Of a stretch of DNA of 64,000 bases, positions 1-13,761 are shown piece by piece. Position 1 is the first letter of the stretch. Each line of letters starts with the position of its first letter. The notes under the pieces were generated by a model. It was given only the letters and a program-made list of their open reading frames with translations. It ran no database searches and had not been told where the DNA came from. Position numbers and translations under genes: made by a program. Source of the stretch: Gordionus sp. m RMFG-2023 (lineage: Eukaryota > Nematomorpha > Gordioida > Chordodea > Parachordodidae); assembly GCF_954871325.1 (NCBI RefSeq), contig NC_088779.1:13208846-13272845 (forward strand), written 5' to 3'.

Positions 1-2190
1 AGCATGGTGTAAATTTAGATTTTTTTTTCTCGGCTATATAGACCGGATTCGAATTTACATTTTTTAGAAATGAAGACGCATATGAACTCCTAAATTAAGG
101 ATTTACATAAAGATCAAAATGCAGAAGTTAAACCATGTAGCTTTAGGGCATCATCTGATAATAAATCAGCAGGCTCCAGCATTGGTATTCGGATCCTCGC
201 AGGAGAACTGCTAATAACTGAATTAATCGCTGCCTGCCTTGCATGTTTCTTTATCTATGTATATATATAATTAAAACTGTGTCTCCTTTTAGGTATCAAC
301 CGATATTTTACATTTTATCGATTGAAAGTGGTTGAACCATGTTACATCCAATTCGGAGGCCTGTTATCAAGCAGAACTTTAATATTTTTAAAAAATATAG
401 GAGAAAAAATAAGATCCCTTATATGCGAATCTAAGGAATTTTATTTTTTAAAACAAAATATTCAAATTACTATTTTAAGATATAATTATTCGTGTTTTGG
501 GGGAATTTATAGTCACAATTACGTTTATATATAGAATGAGCGTATTTATTTTTATTATATTATAGTTTATGATTGGATTGGAATATAGTAATATTATAAT
601 AAAAAATATATAATATAGAATTTTAAAAAAATGTTAACTTTGATTGGCATTGAATGTGATTAAATAAATATCGAGTTCAGTTACATATATATATATATAT
701 ATAAGAGTTGAGATTAGCAAGTGCATTATATTTACATTTTTTCATTAAAAATTTAAGATTTATATAATCTCTGTATGATATATAAAAATGATTTTATTAA
801 TTCTTGACCTAACCCATGTAAAATAAGGATAAATCAGGGTATAAACGATAAACCAATGTAAAAAGTAGCCTAAATAAAGAACAAATAAAATAGATAAGAT
901 AAAACATAGGATAATAGGCTACAAAAAACTGAGTAGATAAAAAAAGTTTGAATAGCAAATTTCTAAACCCCTGTTCCGAAGAAAGTAAAAGTACTCTTTA
1001 GGATGGCTAATAAGTTAGGTAATTTTTTTATTTCTTTAGAAAAGTAAGTGCCTATTTGGCCGAAGTTTTCAAGAGTTGATGTAACAACAGGAACGAATTT
1101 AATGTCATTTAACTGTTAATATTTCTTTTGTTTTGCTGAGTTTAGCTACCAAAAGAGTTTTGAAGATAGCTCGATTCGGCGAATATGTCTATACAAGGTA
1201 ATCTTAAGCAAGAGGGATACACCTTTTCTGAGGAATTAAGTTAAAACATCTAGCCTCTTACTAGTATTGAGACCTAAATATAATTTTTTAATTGGCTGTA
1301 AATTAGCTGAAATGTGTATTTGATCTGCATATCTGAATCCTCGAATGATACTTTTTGCCTTAGATATAAATTTTCTTTTGGGGTGAATGCAATTAGTTTT
1401 CCATTTATTAATGTTAAAAAGGAATTGTTTCTTCACCCCTAAATGGTTGTAACGAAAGTTATAAAAAATTATTATATATTTTCAAAAAGGCATATTTATT
1501 GCACTTCATTGTTTCGTTTCAGTGGTGGCAGCTGATGATTATTGGGTAATTAGCATTTGATGTGTCAAAAATGTATATGCAGTAATTTTTCTATCAATGA
1601 TGCATTTTTACCCAAAGGCATAAGGGTGGTTGGATATTGAGGTTGTAGATAAAAAGTATGTAGCAATAGTGTCAAGGTCCAATGGATATCCAAGGTACCT
1701 TGATAGTGGTATATGTGTCTAAGTTTTTACTACAACATTTCCCTTTATTTGAATTGTAGATAGAGTTATGAACTGAAAAAGTTTGTTAATTTAAAAAAGG
1801 AGCCTTTGTAGATTAATTAATTTGTCTTTCGAAATCATTTACCCTATCATCTACTCTTTTAATAAATTAAATATAGATATATAATCAAGGAGAGATCATT
1901 TATGAGGTAAAACATAAGAAATTGTGGTATAAATACTAATATATATATCAGATTGGCAAGTTACTTACAGAAGAATATTTGTGTTTCGGATAATATCTTA
2001 GGAAAATATATAGTTAAAAGATGTTCAATTAATTATGAAATATATATATGTATATTTGCATCATAGATGCGGTTGGATAAAGAAAGAATATTTACTTTAA
2101 AATCTAATTTAAAATATTATATCATGTTATCAAAATAAAATAAATAACGTTAATATATTTTTTTTGAATCAATAATTTCTGAAATTACTT
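1..2190. other. AT-rich stretch without a supported gene
   Basis: No conserved protein family, splice-consistent exon chain or RNA gene was recognised on either strand. The short open frames, such as 322-534 plus and 1236-1436 minus, have the biased K/N/I/F composition expected by chance in AT-rich DNA. A TA microsatellite lies at about 690-705. Confidence 0.5.
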
Positions 2191-2202
2191 CAGTGGCGTA
2201 TC

Positions 2203-2950
2203 TTATGGTTATTAATATAAATTTTACTCTTATTTCTTAATATAGTTTCTACACCGTTTTAATACATATAATATATTTTACTCTTATTTTATTCTGCACT
2301 GGTTTATTTTTATTTTAATTTAAAAAAAAAATGAATAATGAACGATGAAAAAAAATTTTTTTTCTATAAAAATTATTGATCGATCATCATAATAATAAAT
2401 AAAAATAAGATCTATTACAAAATCGATAATGCAAAATATCATAGTATTCAGGATATCCCCAAAAAAATGAACGATGGAAAAATTAACATTAATTATTACC
2501 ATACTATTCACCTCTAAGAAATTCATCCATTTCTGTGTCTGTCAATAATCCACCGTCATTTTCAGGCGGGCTTGTTTCCGCCAAGGAGGAGCTCCTTGTT
2601 CTCCTTCTAACGTCGATCGAGCCTGCTCCATTCGTCTTACAACTGTTTCCAGTCTCTCCGGTATGGGCCGCATCACTGTATTATTTATCCATGCAGGTCT
2701 GGCATATCCCATGGCTTGTCTTCGCGGTGCTCTGGGACATCCATCTTGGAGATGGTCCCGGGATTGACAGAAGTAACACGTACGCACCGGATTCCGCCCT
2801 TTTCTAGCTGGATGAGATTGTACTGATGGCTGAGGCAATTCCGACATCTGTTCATTATTCCCTTGGACATATACACTGATTCGGACAATTAATCCCGGCA
2901 TATAAATGTATTTTTATAAAACCATTACTTAAGAAATTACTTAAATTCTT
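2203..2950 (+). repeat. Left inverted arm with zinc-knuckle fragment
   Basis: Left arm of the block, the inverted counterpart of 7921-8768. On its minus strand (about 2542-2901) it carries a gag-like fragment with one CX2CX4HX4C zinc knuckle (CYFCQSRDHLQDGC). The same coding stretch recurs in the opposite orientation in the right arm. This is the nucleocapsid-type knuckle common in LTR retroelements. It is treated as a broken fossil. Confidence 0.7.
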
Positions 2951-5900
2951 TCCCCACGATATTATTTTATATATATATCGCGTTTTAACACTATTACTTC
3001 TTTGTTGTTTTCTTTTTGATTTATTTTCTGATATATATTAGACCCACCATTTTTATATATTGTGATCTTATACTCTTATCCCTAAAATTTATACTAATAG
3101 GAAAATCCACCACACGAAAACAAGCACCCTTTTCGGTGGAACCGCTTGGTAATGTCTGTGGCAACCAACCACCAGTGAATGCAAATGCCCTCGAGACCAT
3201 GGCCGCAGCGATTGCACAATTGACCACAGAAATGAGGGCTCTATCCACCTTTGTTCACGAAGAACCCCGGGAAGAAGATCATCTATAAGAACCAGATCTA
3301 CGATGATTGAAATGAGAGACACGTCATCTTCCAGCGATAATGATGAAAGACGAAGCACGGTATCTCGTATTAGAACAGTCGTCCTTCGCCCTGCGCTTAC
3401 TCCAGTGGAAAAAGTGGCCAAGCTAGCTAGGTTATGGAAAGGACTACGTTCAAACCTTAAAGAACCTAAATGTAAAGCTAACGATAGGGATAGACATGAA
3501 ATCAACATCTTAAACGAATAGTCGATTGTATGAATCCCCTATCGGACATGAGAATCTGTGATGCACTGATAGATAGGGTAGGTATTATCACTATGGCCAT
3601 ATACTGGAACTGGGCCACTGTCAGAACTAATGACCTCTCCTTCCAACAAAGTTACATGGACGATGAGGAGATCAAGATAATTGCTGACAAGCCCTTTCGA
3701 GACAGGGCCAAAACGAGAAGACCTCGATTTTCCGCAGGCCAAAGAAGGAGGCGACCGCCACCAGGGGTAAGAAGAGAAAATAGAAGCTCTCTAGTTAATC
3801 CCGTCCCTTCCACTATTTCTCATTCTCCACCTATCACTGTTACTATCTCGTACAAACAATACCCAACGGCCCCTTTTAGGGCCACATATGGAAAATGGAG
3901 ACAACCATAACCCGGATAACGGACCACCGACACGGAAGGGAAAAGTGCAATTCCCAGACTGGCTCAAGAATTTCAATAAATATTTGAAGGAATTGAGGCG
4001 CCTTCTTTTCTCGCCAGACGACCAGGATACAGGGGCATCAGAAGTAAGCAGCAGTCAACCGTCTCCGGCACCTACTCCGATGTGGTCTCCCTTTTATCGG
4101 AAGATTCTGGTATCCAAGAATGGAGGATTGATAACCCTTCAACTGCTTCTTGGATCTCTCCACATTCTAAAGCATTGGAAGAAGCTGAATCTATAATCAG
4201 CTCTCTTGAAAGCGTGCTTTCCGGAGGGAATGAAGATTTTGGTGCGCCTCAAGCAGGATCCGTGGACATCCTAGCAATTAACGATATTTTCAACGGTATC
4301 GCCAATACTAGGACCCGCGTATTCCCAGCAGATTTCGGCTTCAACGAAGGAACTACCCTGAATATTGCTGAGGCCAAGCTCACAATAGGACCTTTGATGT
4401 CAAACTTCACCAAGGCTGTGGCCAGAAGGGATTTCAGGCCCAGACTAGACCATCTACGAATAAGGGCAAATGAAGGAAGGTACTTTCGCCCTACCAACAG
4501 AAGGGAACAAGACAAGTTTCGAACCAATTATCCAGCAACTCTTGGCAGCCGGAGTAATTCAAGCAGCAGAGCACGACCATATATGCTCTCCTCTGTATAC
4601 AATTCACAAATCCGATGGCTCTCCAGTCATCGGTGACTTTTCCAAGTCTCCAAAAATTTCCTACATTATCCTTTCCGCCTAAAATCTATATACACTGATG
4701 TCCATTAACTTGGAGAAAGCCAAATTCGCTTGTAAAATTGATATTAAATCCGCCTTCTTTTCCATCCCTTTGACCGTGCAAGTTAGGAAATTCTTTGGTG
4801 TTAAATTCCAAGGTCGCAAATACAGATACAAGGTATTACCCATGGGAGCATCTAGCCCTTTCTGTCTCCAAAGTATAATATTGGACGCATGCGCCAAAAC
4901 AGTCCCTTGACGACATTCTTATATATGGAGATAGCGAATTCGACGTTAAATAGTCAACCAGATCGTTTGTACCCTAGAAGGATGGGGTCTCACTATAGCT
5001 ATAAACAAGTCGGTCCTCGACCCCACCCCCAAAATAACCTGCCTTGAAGTCCCTATCGATCTTCAAGCAAAAACCGTCTCTGCCGATACTAATACAAGAC
5101 CAGATGCTTAGAAATCTTTAGACGTCACTCCTATCAACATCTCCAGATAGGAAGGATATTAACTGCTCGCGTACTAGGAGTGGTCAACCACTTTACCTAT
5201 ACTATCACAGGTATGTCCCGATTATTCTCACCTTATTATACCACTATGCATAACTCTTCCCTCGTTCCAGTAGTAGATACATACCTAGCCTAGAGGGCCC
5301 AGATAATTATCGATGCCCTAGAAAAACCCCTGAGTCTCCGATATCACGTCAGCAACCCGGTCAATGTCTACGCTTCGGATTCGTTTATTGGAATATCATT
5401 TTGAGGTTTCGATAACATGTCAGTTACCTTCCAAGAAGCCTCACTTCTCTTTGGTATTCCTATGCACGCTATAACGCATATCAACGCTAGGGAAATACTC
5501 GCAATAGGTGTAGGATCGCTGTTTGCTATGGACAGATATGGAATCCCACCTATGATATTTACAGACTCTACAGTGGCTTACTATGTATATAGAAAAGGAG
5601 GATCTATCGCCCTCTATCGAAATCGTTATCACCCAAGTCCTGGTCAAGCTCGGTCTCCCTATCTTCACTGCAGTTGCCCAAAATATTTAATGGACTCCGA
5701 CAGAGGAAAACCCAGCAGATGAGCCCTCCAGGGTCTGGATCGGCGAAAGAGGCCATATGGAGCTCTTTACCGGACCTGCTATCGATGAAGACGCCGTTAA
5801 TACTGCTATGGGATAAGTAGAACAGCAAGCTTCGTTATTTGGATCTGAAACAATTCAAACACCATCTCTTATCTCAGGACTCTCTGAACCGTCTACAACC

Positions 5901-6118
5901 ACCGCTATTATGGAGAACATTTCCATCAACTCAGAAGATCTATTCGAACATTAAAACAACCATTCATTAGAACGAATCATCCCCACGATATTATTTTATA
6001 TATATATCGCGTTTTAACACTATTACTTCATTGTTGTTTTCTTTTTGATTTATTTTCTGATATATATTTGATCCACCATTTTTATATATTGTGATCTTAT
6101 ACTCTTATCCCTAAAATT
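2951..6118 (+). mobile_element. DIRS-like / LTR-kin retroelement fossil
   Basis: A broken retroelement bounded by 139-bp direct repeats (2951-3089 and 5980-6118) that are nearly identical. Between them, plus-strand coding remnants run in the order expected of a gag-pol element: a gag-like region (about 3090-4200), a reverse-transcriptase region (about 4470-4960, with the palm-type stretch KIDIKSAFFSIPL and FQGRKYRYKVLPMG), and an RNase H-like region (about 5340-5700, with INAREILAI and FTDSTVAYYV). The style of the RT and RNase H recalls DIRS/Ngaro-type elements more than gypsy or copia. No tyrosine recombinase was recognised. It is broken in many places. The closeness of the repeats suggests a moderate age. 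Confidence 0.6.
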
Positions 6119-6229
6119 CGAATTATTGAATAAAGCATCCAGGTACAAAAGCCATAAAGGCCAATGTATCTGGGCCAAAATTATCATACGCCCTAAGGAT
6201 ATATAATTTTGGAATTCTATAGTATTTTT

Positions 6230-7760
6230 CATACTCATCCCATAAAGTATTGAACAACTAATTTTTCTTTAAATAACTCGGGATCATCCTATCACCAATG
6301 AAATGATTAATTTTTTGACATAATACATTTTTAGAATAACCTTTAATCATCACTTTTTATCAAATTTTATAATTTACGATCCTGACTACACCGTGACATC
6401 TCATAATCATTCTTTTTAAAAAAATTTCAACGCTCGTAAAATCTATTGCAACTCTTTTAATTTCCTTACCAGGAATTTCCCAATTTTTACATTTTTCTCT
6501 AATGTTCAATTACAAACAAAATTCCCATGACCTTGTTCCCATCTCTTTTATTTTACAACGATTATTTAATCATCAAAATCAATTTTATAACAATTTTTAA
6601 TTACCTAAAGAATTACCACTCTGAGTATACATATGATCTTGTCTTCCAGCTCTTCTGCCCTTATGAATTACAAATTAAATACCAATAAGATTTATTACAA
6701 CTCTGAGTATATTAATAAGCCTCTTTTGTCCTTATATATTAAAATTTAATAATATAACTTTCGCATGGTCTCCTACTTTTTTTTTTACAATCCTCATATT
6801 TCACTTCTTTTGCAGCGCTCCACATCCAGATCTCAGTCGTCCCGATTCAATTCCCCTCCTAATTTGATCTGAATGTCTTACGCCACCTCTTCCATCCCCA
6901 AATTTAACCCTATATAGTTTTCTCCCCATTCTTTCCACTATTATTCCCAACTCCCACTTCTTTATGCCCTTATATTTATGATCCATACATTTTGACCTAT
7001 TACAAATTCGCAGGCTTCATTCATCACCTTTCCATTAATGCTCTCAGTCAATTTCACTTCATTCGACATGGGTTTTAATAAATCCAAAAGCATGCGAGTC
7101 CGACGTCCTAAAAATTCCTCCGCCGGGGATTTTTCATTGCACTTTTTGCTATTATTATAATAAGCCACTGCTATCCATATTTCACCACCTCCATATTTAG
7201 ATTTTCGTAACCAACTCTTTACCACTGCTACCATTCTCTCTGCTTGCCCATCGAACTCGGATGATAAGGTGGAGCTAATATATGCTTCGCCCCTGTTTTA
7301 ACACAAAAGGCTTTAAAACTTCCGCTTATGTCCACCGTCGGACACGATTATTCTTGCAACTCCAAACCTGACCCATAGATTTCTTAATGTTTCTAACACC
7401 ACTTTGGTTGTTAACACTCTCACTTCTTCATATTCTACCCACTTTGAATAAGCGTCCACAAGTATATATATTTTATTTTCAAAATCAAAGAAATCTATAT
7501 GGATCCTGTCCCACGGTTGAGTACCCTCAGGCCAAACACTTTCTTTATCCCTATGAGCATACTAACCCAAGAATTACACATTGATGTCACGGTGCAGTCA
7601 GGATCGTAAATTATAAAATTTGATAAAAAGTGATGATTAAAGGTTATTCTAAAAATGTATTATGTCAAAAAATTAATCATTTCATTGGTGATAGGATTAT
7701 CTCGAGTTATTTAAAGAAAAATTAGTTGTTCAATATTTTAGAAGATGAGTATGAAAAATA
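6230..7760 (-). mobile_element. Gypsy-type integrase fragment flanked by inverted LTR-like pieces
   Basis: The minus strand (about 6800-7560) carries remnants of the integrase C-terminal half of a Ty3/gypsy-type element, recognisable by VVKSWLRKSKYGGGEIW and LGRRTRMLLDLLKP. It is clearly related to the integrase of the LTR fossil at 46709-53231. Facing copies of one LTR-like sequence lie on either side (about 6230-6400 and 7583-7760), both including a TCACGGTG..AGTCAGGATCG stretch near the inner edge. It is broken and partial. Confidence 0.6.
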
Positions 7761-7920
7761 CTAAAGTATATATAAAAGAGATGAAAATTTAGTGAAAAGT
7801 ATAATTTTTTTTAAAATTTAAATAAAAGTTTTTGTAATTATTAAAAAATTTTTAAATTGCATAGAAATTTGGAAATTTTTGGAAAATATTGTTTTTTTTT
7901 AAAAAAAATTTATTATTATA

Positions 7921-8768
7921 GAATTTAAGTAATTTCATACGTAATGGTTATACACAAATACATTTATATGCCGGGATTAATTTAACCGAATCAGTGTATA
8001 TGTCCAAGGGAATAATGAACAGATGTCGGAATTGCCTCAGTACAATCTCATCCAGCTAAAAGAGGGCGAAATCCGGTGCGTACGTGTACTTTTCTCAATC
8101 CCGGGACCATCTCCAAGATCGATGTCCCAGAGCACCGCGAAGACAAGCTATGGGATATGCCAGACCTGCATGGATAAATAATACAGTCATGCGGCCCATA
8201 CCGGTGAGACTGGAAACAGTTGTAAGACCAATGGAGCAGGCTCGATCGACGTTAGAAGGAGAACAAGGAGCGCCTCCTTGACGGAAACAGGCCCGCCTGA
8301 AAATGACGGTGGATTATTGACAGGCCTGAATATGACAGACACAGAAATGGATGAATTTCTTAGAGGTGAATAGTATGGTAATGATTAATGTTAATTTTTC
8401 CCATCGTTCATTTTTTTGGGGATATCCTGTATATTATGATATTTTGCATTATCGATTTTGTAATAGATCTTATTTTTATTTATTATTATGATGATCGATC
8501 AATAATTTTTGTAGAAAAAAATTTTTTTTCATCGTGCATTAATTTTTTTTTTTAAATTAAAAATATATTAAAAGAAATTTTGGAAAATAAAAAAATTTTT
8601 TAAAAAAAGGAAAACTTGTCGATAAAATAAAAGAAATAAAACATTAAGAGAAACATCATAAAAATAAACCAGTGCAAAATAAAATAAGAGTAAAATATAT
8701 TATATGAATTAAAACGGTGTAGAAACTATATTAAGAAATAAGAGTAAAATTTATATTAAAAACCATAA
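7921..8768 (-). repeat. Right inverted arm with zinc-knuckle fragment
   Basis: Inverted partner of 2203-2950. The gag-like zinc-knuckle segment is on the plus strand here (about 7980-8280) and is followed by AT-rich sequence that mirrors the left arm up to the terminal AACCATAA. The two arms differ by scattered substitutions and indels, so the duplication is not very recent. Confidence 0.7.
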
Positions 8769-8777
8769 CAGCATATC

Positions 8778-10560
8778 CAGATTTTCCTATAGGGGGGGGA
8801 TTTTTATGGAGACTTCACCCCCCTTAGCTGGCCTCCGGCTAGATTTTTTCCGACCTTCAGCTGGGTCATAGTTTGAGCTATTCTATTAAATATAAAAACT
8901 AGACCAATATAAGTAGAATAAAATTTTTTTATTGAAAATACTAATTGTAGTGTGTATAAAATACTGAATTTTTATAACTTCTTATCAAATACAATATTAT
9001 ACAAAAAATTTATTAAATACTATAATTATAATGTGATATTTAATTTTCGTGGGAAATTTGCCAATTCATCAAGAATTTCAGTTGTTATTGGAACCATGTG
9101 GATATTTAACAGAGCAAACCATTTAGCCGAGATTCGGAAATAGTATTTCGTAAATAAGCTTTCAACCTTCTCAAGTTAGAAAAGGTCTTTTCATTCGTAC
9201 ATGTTGTAAAAGGCAAACATGCAAGAATATAAAACAACTTCGAAATATTTGGAAATTGAACCAAGGTTTCCTTACACCGATTGAGCTCATCAATAGCAAG
9301 CTCAGGTAAAATAACCAAACATGGTAAATATTTACAACAATTCAATTTCACTGAATTGATTTCATATCAATTTCAATATCATAATAAAAAATTTTGCTAA
9401 ATATTTAATTTTACCAATAGTGGCATTAGAAAAAGAGTAATAAAATTTGAAGATTACTAAAGACTTGTTTTTTTTTATCTAAAAACCGTACTTTATTTTC
9501 GATAAAAAAGTATATATAAGAATGGAATGAAAATGGATATTTTATAATATTCTTCAGTTGAACATTAATATTACATCCCAATAATTGTCTGGGTGCTAGA
9601 CGAGGTTTAAAGTGTTATATCCTAATATTTAGCTTTCGATATGTAAATATTTATCTACATTCATTATTATTGTATTTACCTGTTTATATACATTTTACGC
9701 CAAATCAATAACCTGAATCAAATCTAAATTTGGTTTTTGTAAATTTCTACAAAGTAGTGAGCTATAGGAAAATCATTATTAATGCAACTAGCAGCAAAGA
9801 TAAACTCCGATATTGATATAGCTTCTGAAGACATATTACTATCTTGCCATTCAGCAATTTCATGTAAAGATATTCTGATCATCTTTTCCAGTTCTATAAA
9901 TTCCGAAATTGAATCATGACGTATAACCAATATGTAGTGCATATATTTTTTAATTTTTGATGATGGATTTCTGGTTCATCTATTGATATAGACTTAAAAC
10001 ATCTGACTGTTCAGATATTTAAAAAAAATTATAAATTTTGGATATAATGACTAAAAATATATATTTATTTTATTTTATAAGTTAAAATACCATGGCATTG
10101 CATATAGAAGGTAGAGCACATGAATCGGATATTGCTAATTTAACGAATGAGATGCACAGTGAACATATATAGCGGGTGGATATTTTTTTAAAATATATGC
10201 CTTGACCATCATAACCTTGTCCTCACATTAAATTTATATTTAGCTTACATTTCTCTAAATTTAATAAAATAGTTTGGTTGAGGGCCTCCCCTTTCATATC
10301 CACAATTGGTATAAACTGTAAAAATTCTTCTAATATTTGTATATCATCTATGATGTATAATTTTTTTATCATCAATAAAATCAAGGAAAGAAAATTTTAA
10401 TTTAAAAAATAAGTTTTATGTTGGAAAATTGATATTCGAATATTTGCAAATGGGGTGGGGGGGGGGGTAAATATTTATTAGCTTAAATTGATAATTATGA
10501 AAACAATCAAAATTGCAAAATGGGAGGAGGGATATTTCCCTCTTTCCCCCCATTGGTTAT
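8778..10560 (-). mobile_element. Decayed hAT transposon (ZMYM1-like type)
   Basis: The sequence just right of the block reads as the start of a hAT terminus rich in G-runs and C-runs (about 8778-8850). Similar G- and C-runs recur at about 10450-10555. The minus strand between them carries transposase remnants. The likely outer tip, CAGTGGCGTATC, lies at 2191-2202, cut off by the 6.6-kb block. I could not find the far terminus or a target duplication, so the right edge is approximate. Confidence 0.5.
9106..9942 (-). pseudogene. hAT transposase remnants, C-terminal
   Basis: Two minus-strand fragments. The first (9106-9351) contains FPNISKLFYILACLPFTTC and NEKTFSNLRRLKAYLRN. This is the C-terminal dimerisation region of hAT transposases of the type annotated as zinc finger MYM-type protein 1-like. 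The second (9724-9942) has EIAEWQDSNMSSEA, resembling the segment that precedes that region in the same group. The catalytic core and the N-terminal finger are missing, so this is a dead remnant of a DNA transposon. Confidence 0.7.
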
Positions 10561-11001
10561 GTGCTTGAACTACCTTTTCTACAAGATCTTTTACCACTTT
10601 ATCAAAATGTGATAATATCACTCATTTCACTGATCAGCATGTTTTCTAACAGACAATTCTATCAGTAGAATAACAATTATAACTAAAAAGAACTTCTTTA
10701 CTTAATCATACTTTTCTAATAGCTTGAAGTGGCTTCATTTTGTACCCATACCTGATGTGAATGAAATATTGTATGCTACATCTTGAATCATGATTCGTTC
10801 TATCTCTTGTGACTTTTATATTTTATTGTGGACATTTGGGTTTGCCCAATTCATTCATCTAGCTCTTACAAGTTTGAGTTCTATATTTATTTTTTATTTT
10901 GTCTTAATCTATCCCCCAATAATATCATGTCATCTGGATCAATGAGACAAATATGGTTAGCATATTTTATTATATTTTGTTGCAAAGGCTAACCCTATAG
11001 G
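10561..11001. other. AT-rich stretch, nothing recognised
   Basis: No gene, RNA or element boundary is visible apart from the 8-bp target copy CCTATAGG at 10994-11001 that belongs to the next element. Confidence 0.4.
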
Positions 11002-11795
11002 TAGACCTGTGCGCCGACAAACTATCGGCGGCCGGCGCAATTTTCAAAAAATCCTATCGACGGCCGGCGGCGCGCTGATTTTTAGCCGCCGTCAATAAAA
11101 TCGGCGTAAATCAGCGCAGTTATAAATTTTTATAACATAAATATTTTTTAATTGCTTATTATTTTTTAAAAAAACGAATATACATTACTCTACAGATATC
11201 TCGGCATATTTTTTAATATTTATTTAATAGAAAACTTATTATAAATCCAAATTAGATTTCGTAATTTATAATTATCATGTATAAAAATTATTTTATTAAA
11301 ATTTTTGGGATAACAATGATCCCCTTGAATTTAAAGTCAATCCAGCGGTAGAGAAAACTTTCACTAGGTGTGCTAGTCACCCATATGCAAAATTTGGCGA
11401 GCCTGGAAAGATTGGGAAGTTTACTCTTCTTTTCTCTCCAAATTTAGAACGTCCATATCTTGTGAATATCGTTTTCCAAGAAAACTGTGGCATTCTTGTT
11501 CTAAGTCACCTAACTTGGAATCATAATTTATATTGTTAAATGTTTATTTGCCAATTTTGTCAAATATCTTAAATTTAATAATTCATCTTGATCCTTATTA
11601 TCTATATTTACTAACCTGATTATCATCATTCTCTATAAGTTTAAGATGTTTTATTATAAATTCTGAAGCTGAACAATTTTGCTCTATTAAATACTTTGAC
11701 ACAATTGTCAATTTTTGAAATCTTGGATCTAAAAGAGAAGCCAATAACTAGATAATTTTAAATAAAAAATAAAAGAATACTTATATATTATTACT

Positions 11796-12030
11796 GGTAA
11801 GCGGAAAATAATTCCCCGGAAAAAAAATCCCGGAAAAAAATTCCCGGAAAATAAATCCCCGGAAATTAATTCCCCAGGAAAATAATTCCCCGGAAAAAAA
11901 ATACCCGGAAAATAATTCCCCGGAAAAAAATTCCCCAGAAAATAATTCCCAGGTAATTCTCCGGAAAAAAAATCCCCGGAATAAAATCCCCCTGGAAAAT
12001 AATTCCCCGGAAAAAATTTCCCCACTATAT
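11796..12030 (+). repeat. Left palindromic-core array (TTCCCCGGAA), copy 1
   Basis: About fifteen GC-rich cores of the form TTCC(C)CGGAA or close variants, each spaced 14-17 bp apart by A/T-only spacers. Because the spacing is often a multiple of three, both strands show open frames rich in NYFPG; these are a by-product. The cores are partly palindromic, as expected for binding sites of a dimeric protein. Whether the MULE transposase binds them is inference. Confidence 0.85.
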
Positions 12031-13761
12031 ATTGAATTGCTACATTGCTAAACTGCTTTGCTAAAAAGCAATCAATCATAATCAATTATAAATCAATCAA
12101 AAATTTATTACGTATATTTTTTTAATGATAATTTTTTAAACTTTTTTTAAAATATATTTAAATCATTTTTTTATTATAAATGAAGAATACTGATTAAATG
12201 ATTTAGTATATAATTTTATTTTTATTTAATATTATTAGTAAGAAATTTATTTTTCTAGCTTATTAAAACAAATATACATTTTATTCAATTTTAAAAATTA
12301 ACAAATATATATCCGTAAGAGGGCGTTATATGTTTTAATATGTATCATTTTAGGAAACGGAATGATGATTGGATAGCACTTTTTTTTATATTTGGGTATA
12401 TATACAAAAATTTTTAGGTTTCTTTGATGTTTAATTTATGTAGGTTTAGAATAGTAAAACAATGGAAATTTTCTAAAGTAAATATTGCTGGCGTTATTTA
12501 TCAAAATCTCTTCATTTTTGTTTTATATGTGTATATTTACGTGCTAAGCATTATCCTAAAAAATATTTTGAAGATAATTTGATTTGACCGATTGCCGAGC
12601 TCAAAACCGACCACTCACTAAATATTCGATTGACCAAATTTACTAGTAATATAATTTGAAAAATGTTGATTTTCGTTTTATATATCTATAAATACGTATA
12701 AAACATAATCCTAAAAAATATTTTTAAAATATCGTGATTTGGCGGATAACCGACTCCTAGCTCACCCAATGACTAAATACCGAATTGCTGGCGTTATAAA
12801 TCAAAATCTCTTAATTTTTGTTTTATACGTGTATATTTACGTGCTATGCATTATCCTAAAAAATATTTTGAAAATAATTTGATTTGACAGATTGCCGAGC
12901 TCAAAACCGACCTCTTACTAAATATTCGATTGATCAAATTTACTGGTAGGAAAATAATTCCCCGGAAAAAAATCACCGAAAATAATTCCCCGGAAAAAAA
13001 TCCTTGGAAAATAATTATCCGGAAAAAAATTCCCGTAGAAATATATGAAAATTATGAAAGAGGTAATTTAGAATTGAAAAGAAAAATGTGAAAGCAAATT
13101 TTTACTGAGAAAGAGAAAGGTTATTTCCTTTATCTATTTTTCATCTAGACTTGAATAGATATTAAACAGGTAATTAAACCACATTATATTTACCATGCAG
13201 AGGGAGTGGTTATTTCTAACACGCCACTGTTAAAATATATATAACATTAAAATAATATTATGACACTATTCTGTTCCGTATGCTAATATCAGTTTGAATC
13301 CCGAACAAAAATAACATAATGGAAATTTTTATGTTTAATTTTTAAAAATTGTATCTGATTATAAATTTTCAAAAAAAGTATTAATATTAATCACTGATTA
13401 CAAAAGCTTATTTAATTCAAAGACTATCTCAAGTAGAACATTACAAAAAAATATACTATTTATTCAAAATAATATTTGTTTATTTTTATAAATATTATAA
13501 TTTTTAATATATTTAATTCATTAAAGAAAACACATGAGGGACTATAATCTTAAAATAGAAACTTTTTTATTTAAAAGTTTCCAACTCCGGAAATGTTATT
13601 ACATAAGAAATTTATGCTCAAAAATAAATAAATTTATATATTTGGGTGATATATTCTTTGTAATTTTGAAACAAACGATTTTCATTTAGTTTTTTTTATT
13701 ACTTTTTATAAAATTTTCTTTTACTATTTTAAATATTTTTGATAATTTTAATAAATTTTTT

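Larger units (their letters stand above)
2203..8768. mobile_element. Inverted-arm block carrying retroelement fossils
   Basis: The block starts TTATGGTT and ends AACCATAA. Long inverted arms (about 2203-2950 and 7921-8768) match over roughly 750 bp with small indels. The flanks look like an aged 9-bp target duplication: TGGCGTATC before the block and CAGCATATC after it, matching at 6 of 9 positions with all differences being transitions. Removing the block would restore a typical hAT terminus, CAGTGGCGTATC followed by CAGATTTTCC. Between the arms lie a DIRS/LTR-like fossil (2951-6118) and a fragment of a gypsy-type element (about 6230-7760). No transposase of its own is visible. The 9-bp duplication and long arms suggest a MULE/foldback-type carrier, but that is inference. 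Confidence 0.55.

Noticed and set aside
2320-2526. Hydrophobic minus-strand frame suggesting a small membrane protein
   Set aside because: It lies in the AT-rich part of the left arm, is not kept open in the right arm, and has no independent start signal.
11729-12085. Open frame rich in NYFPG repeats (also 17720-18232, 57174-57467, 61216-61569)
   Set aside because: It is the in-frame reading of the palindromic-core arrays at MULE ends. It appears on both strands and in every arm, with no domain or start context.
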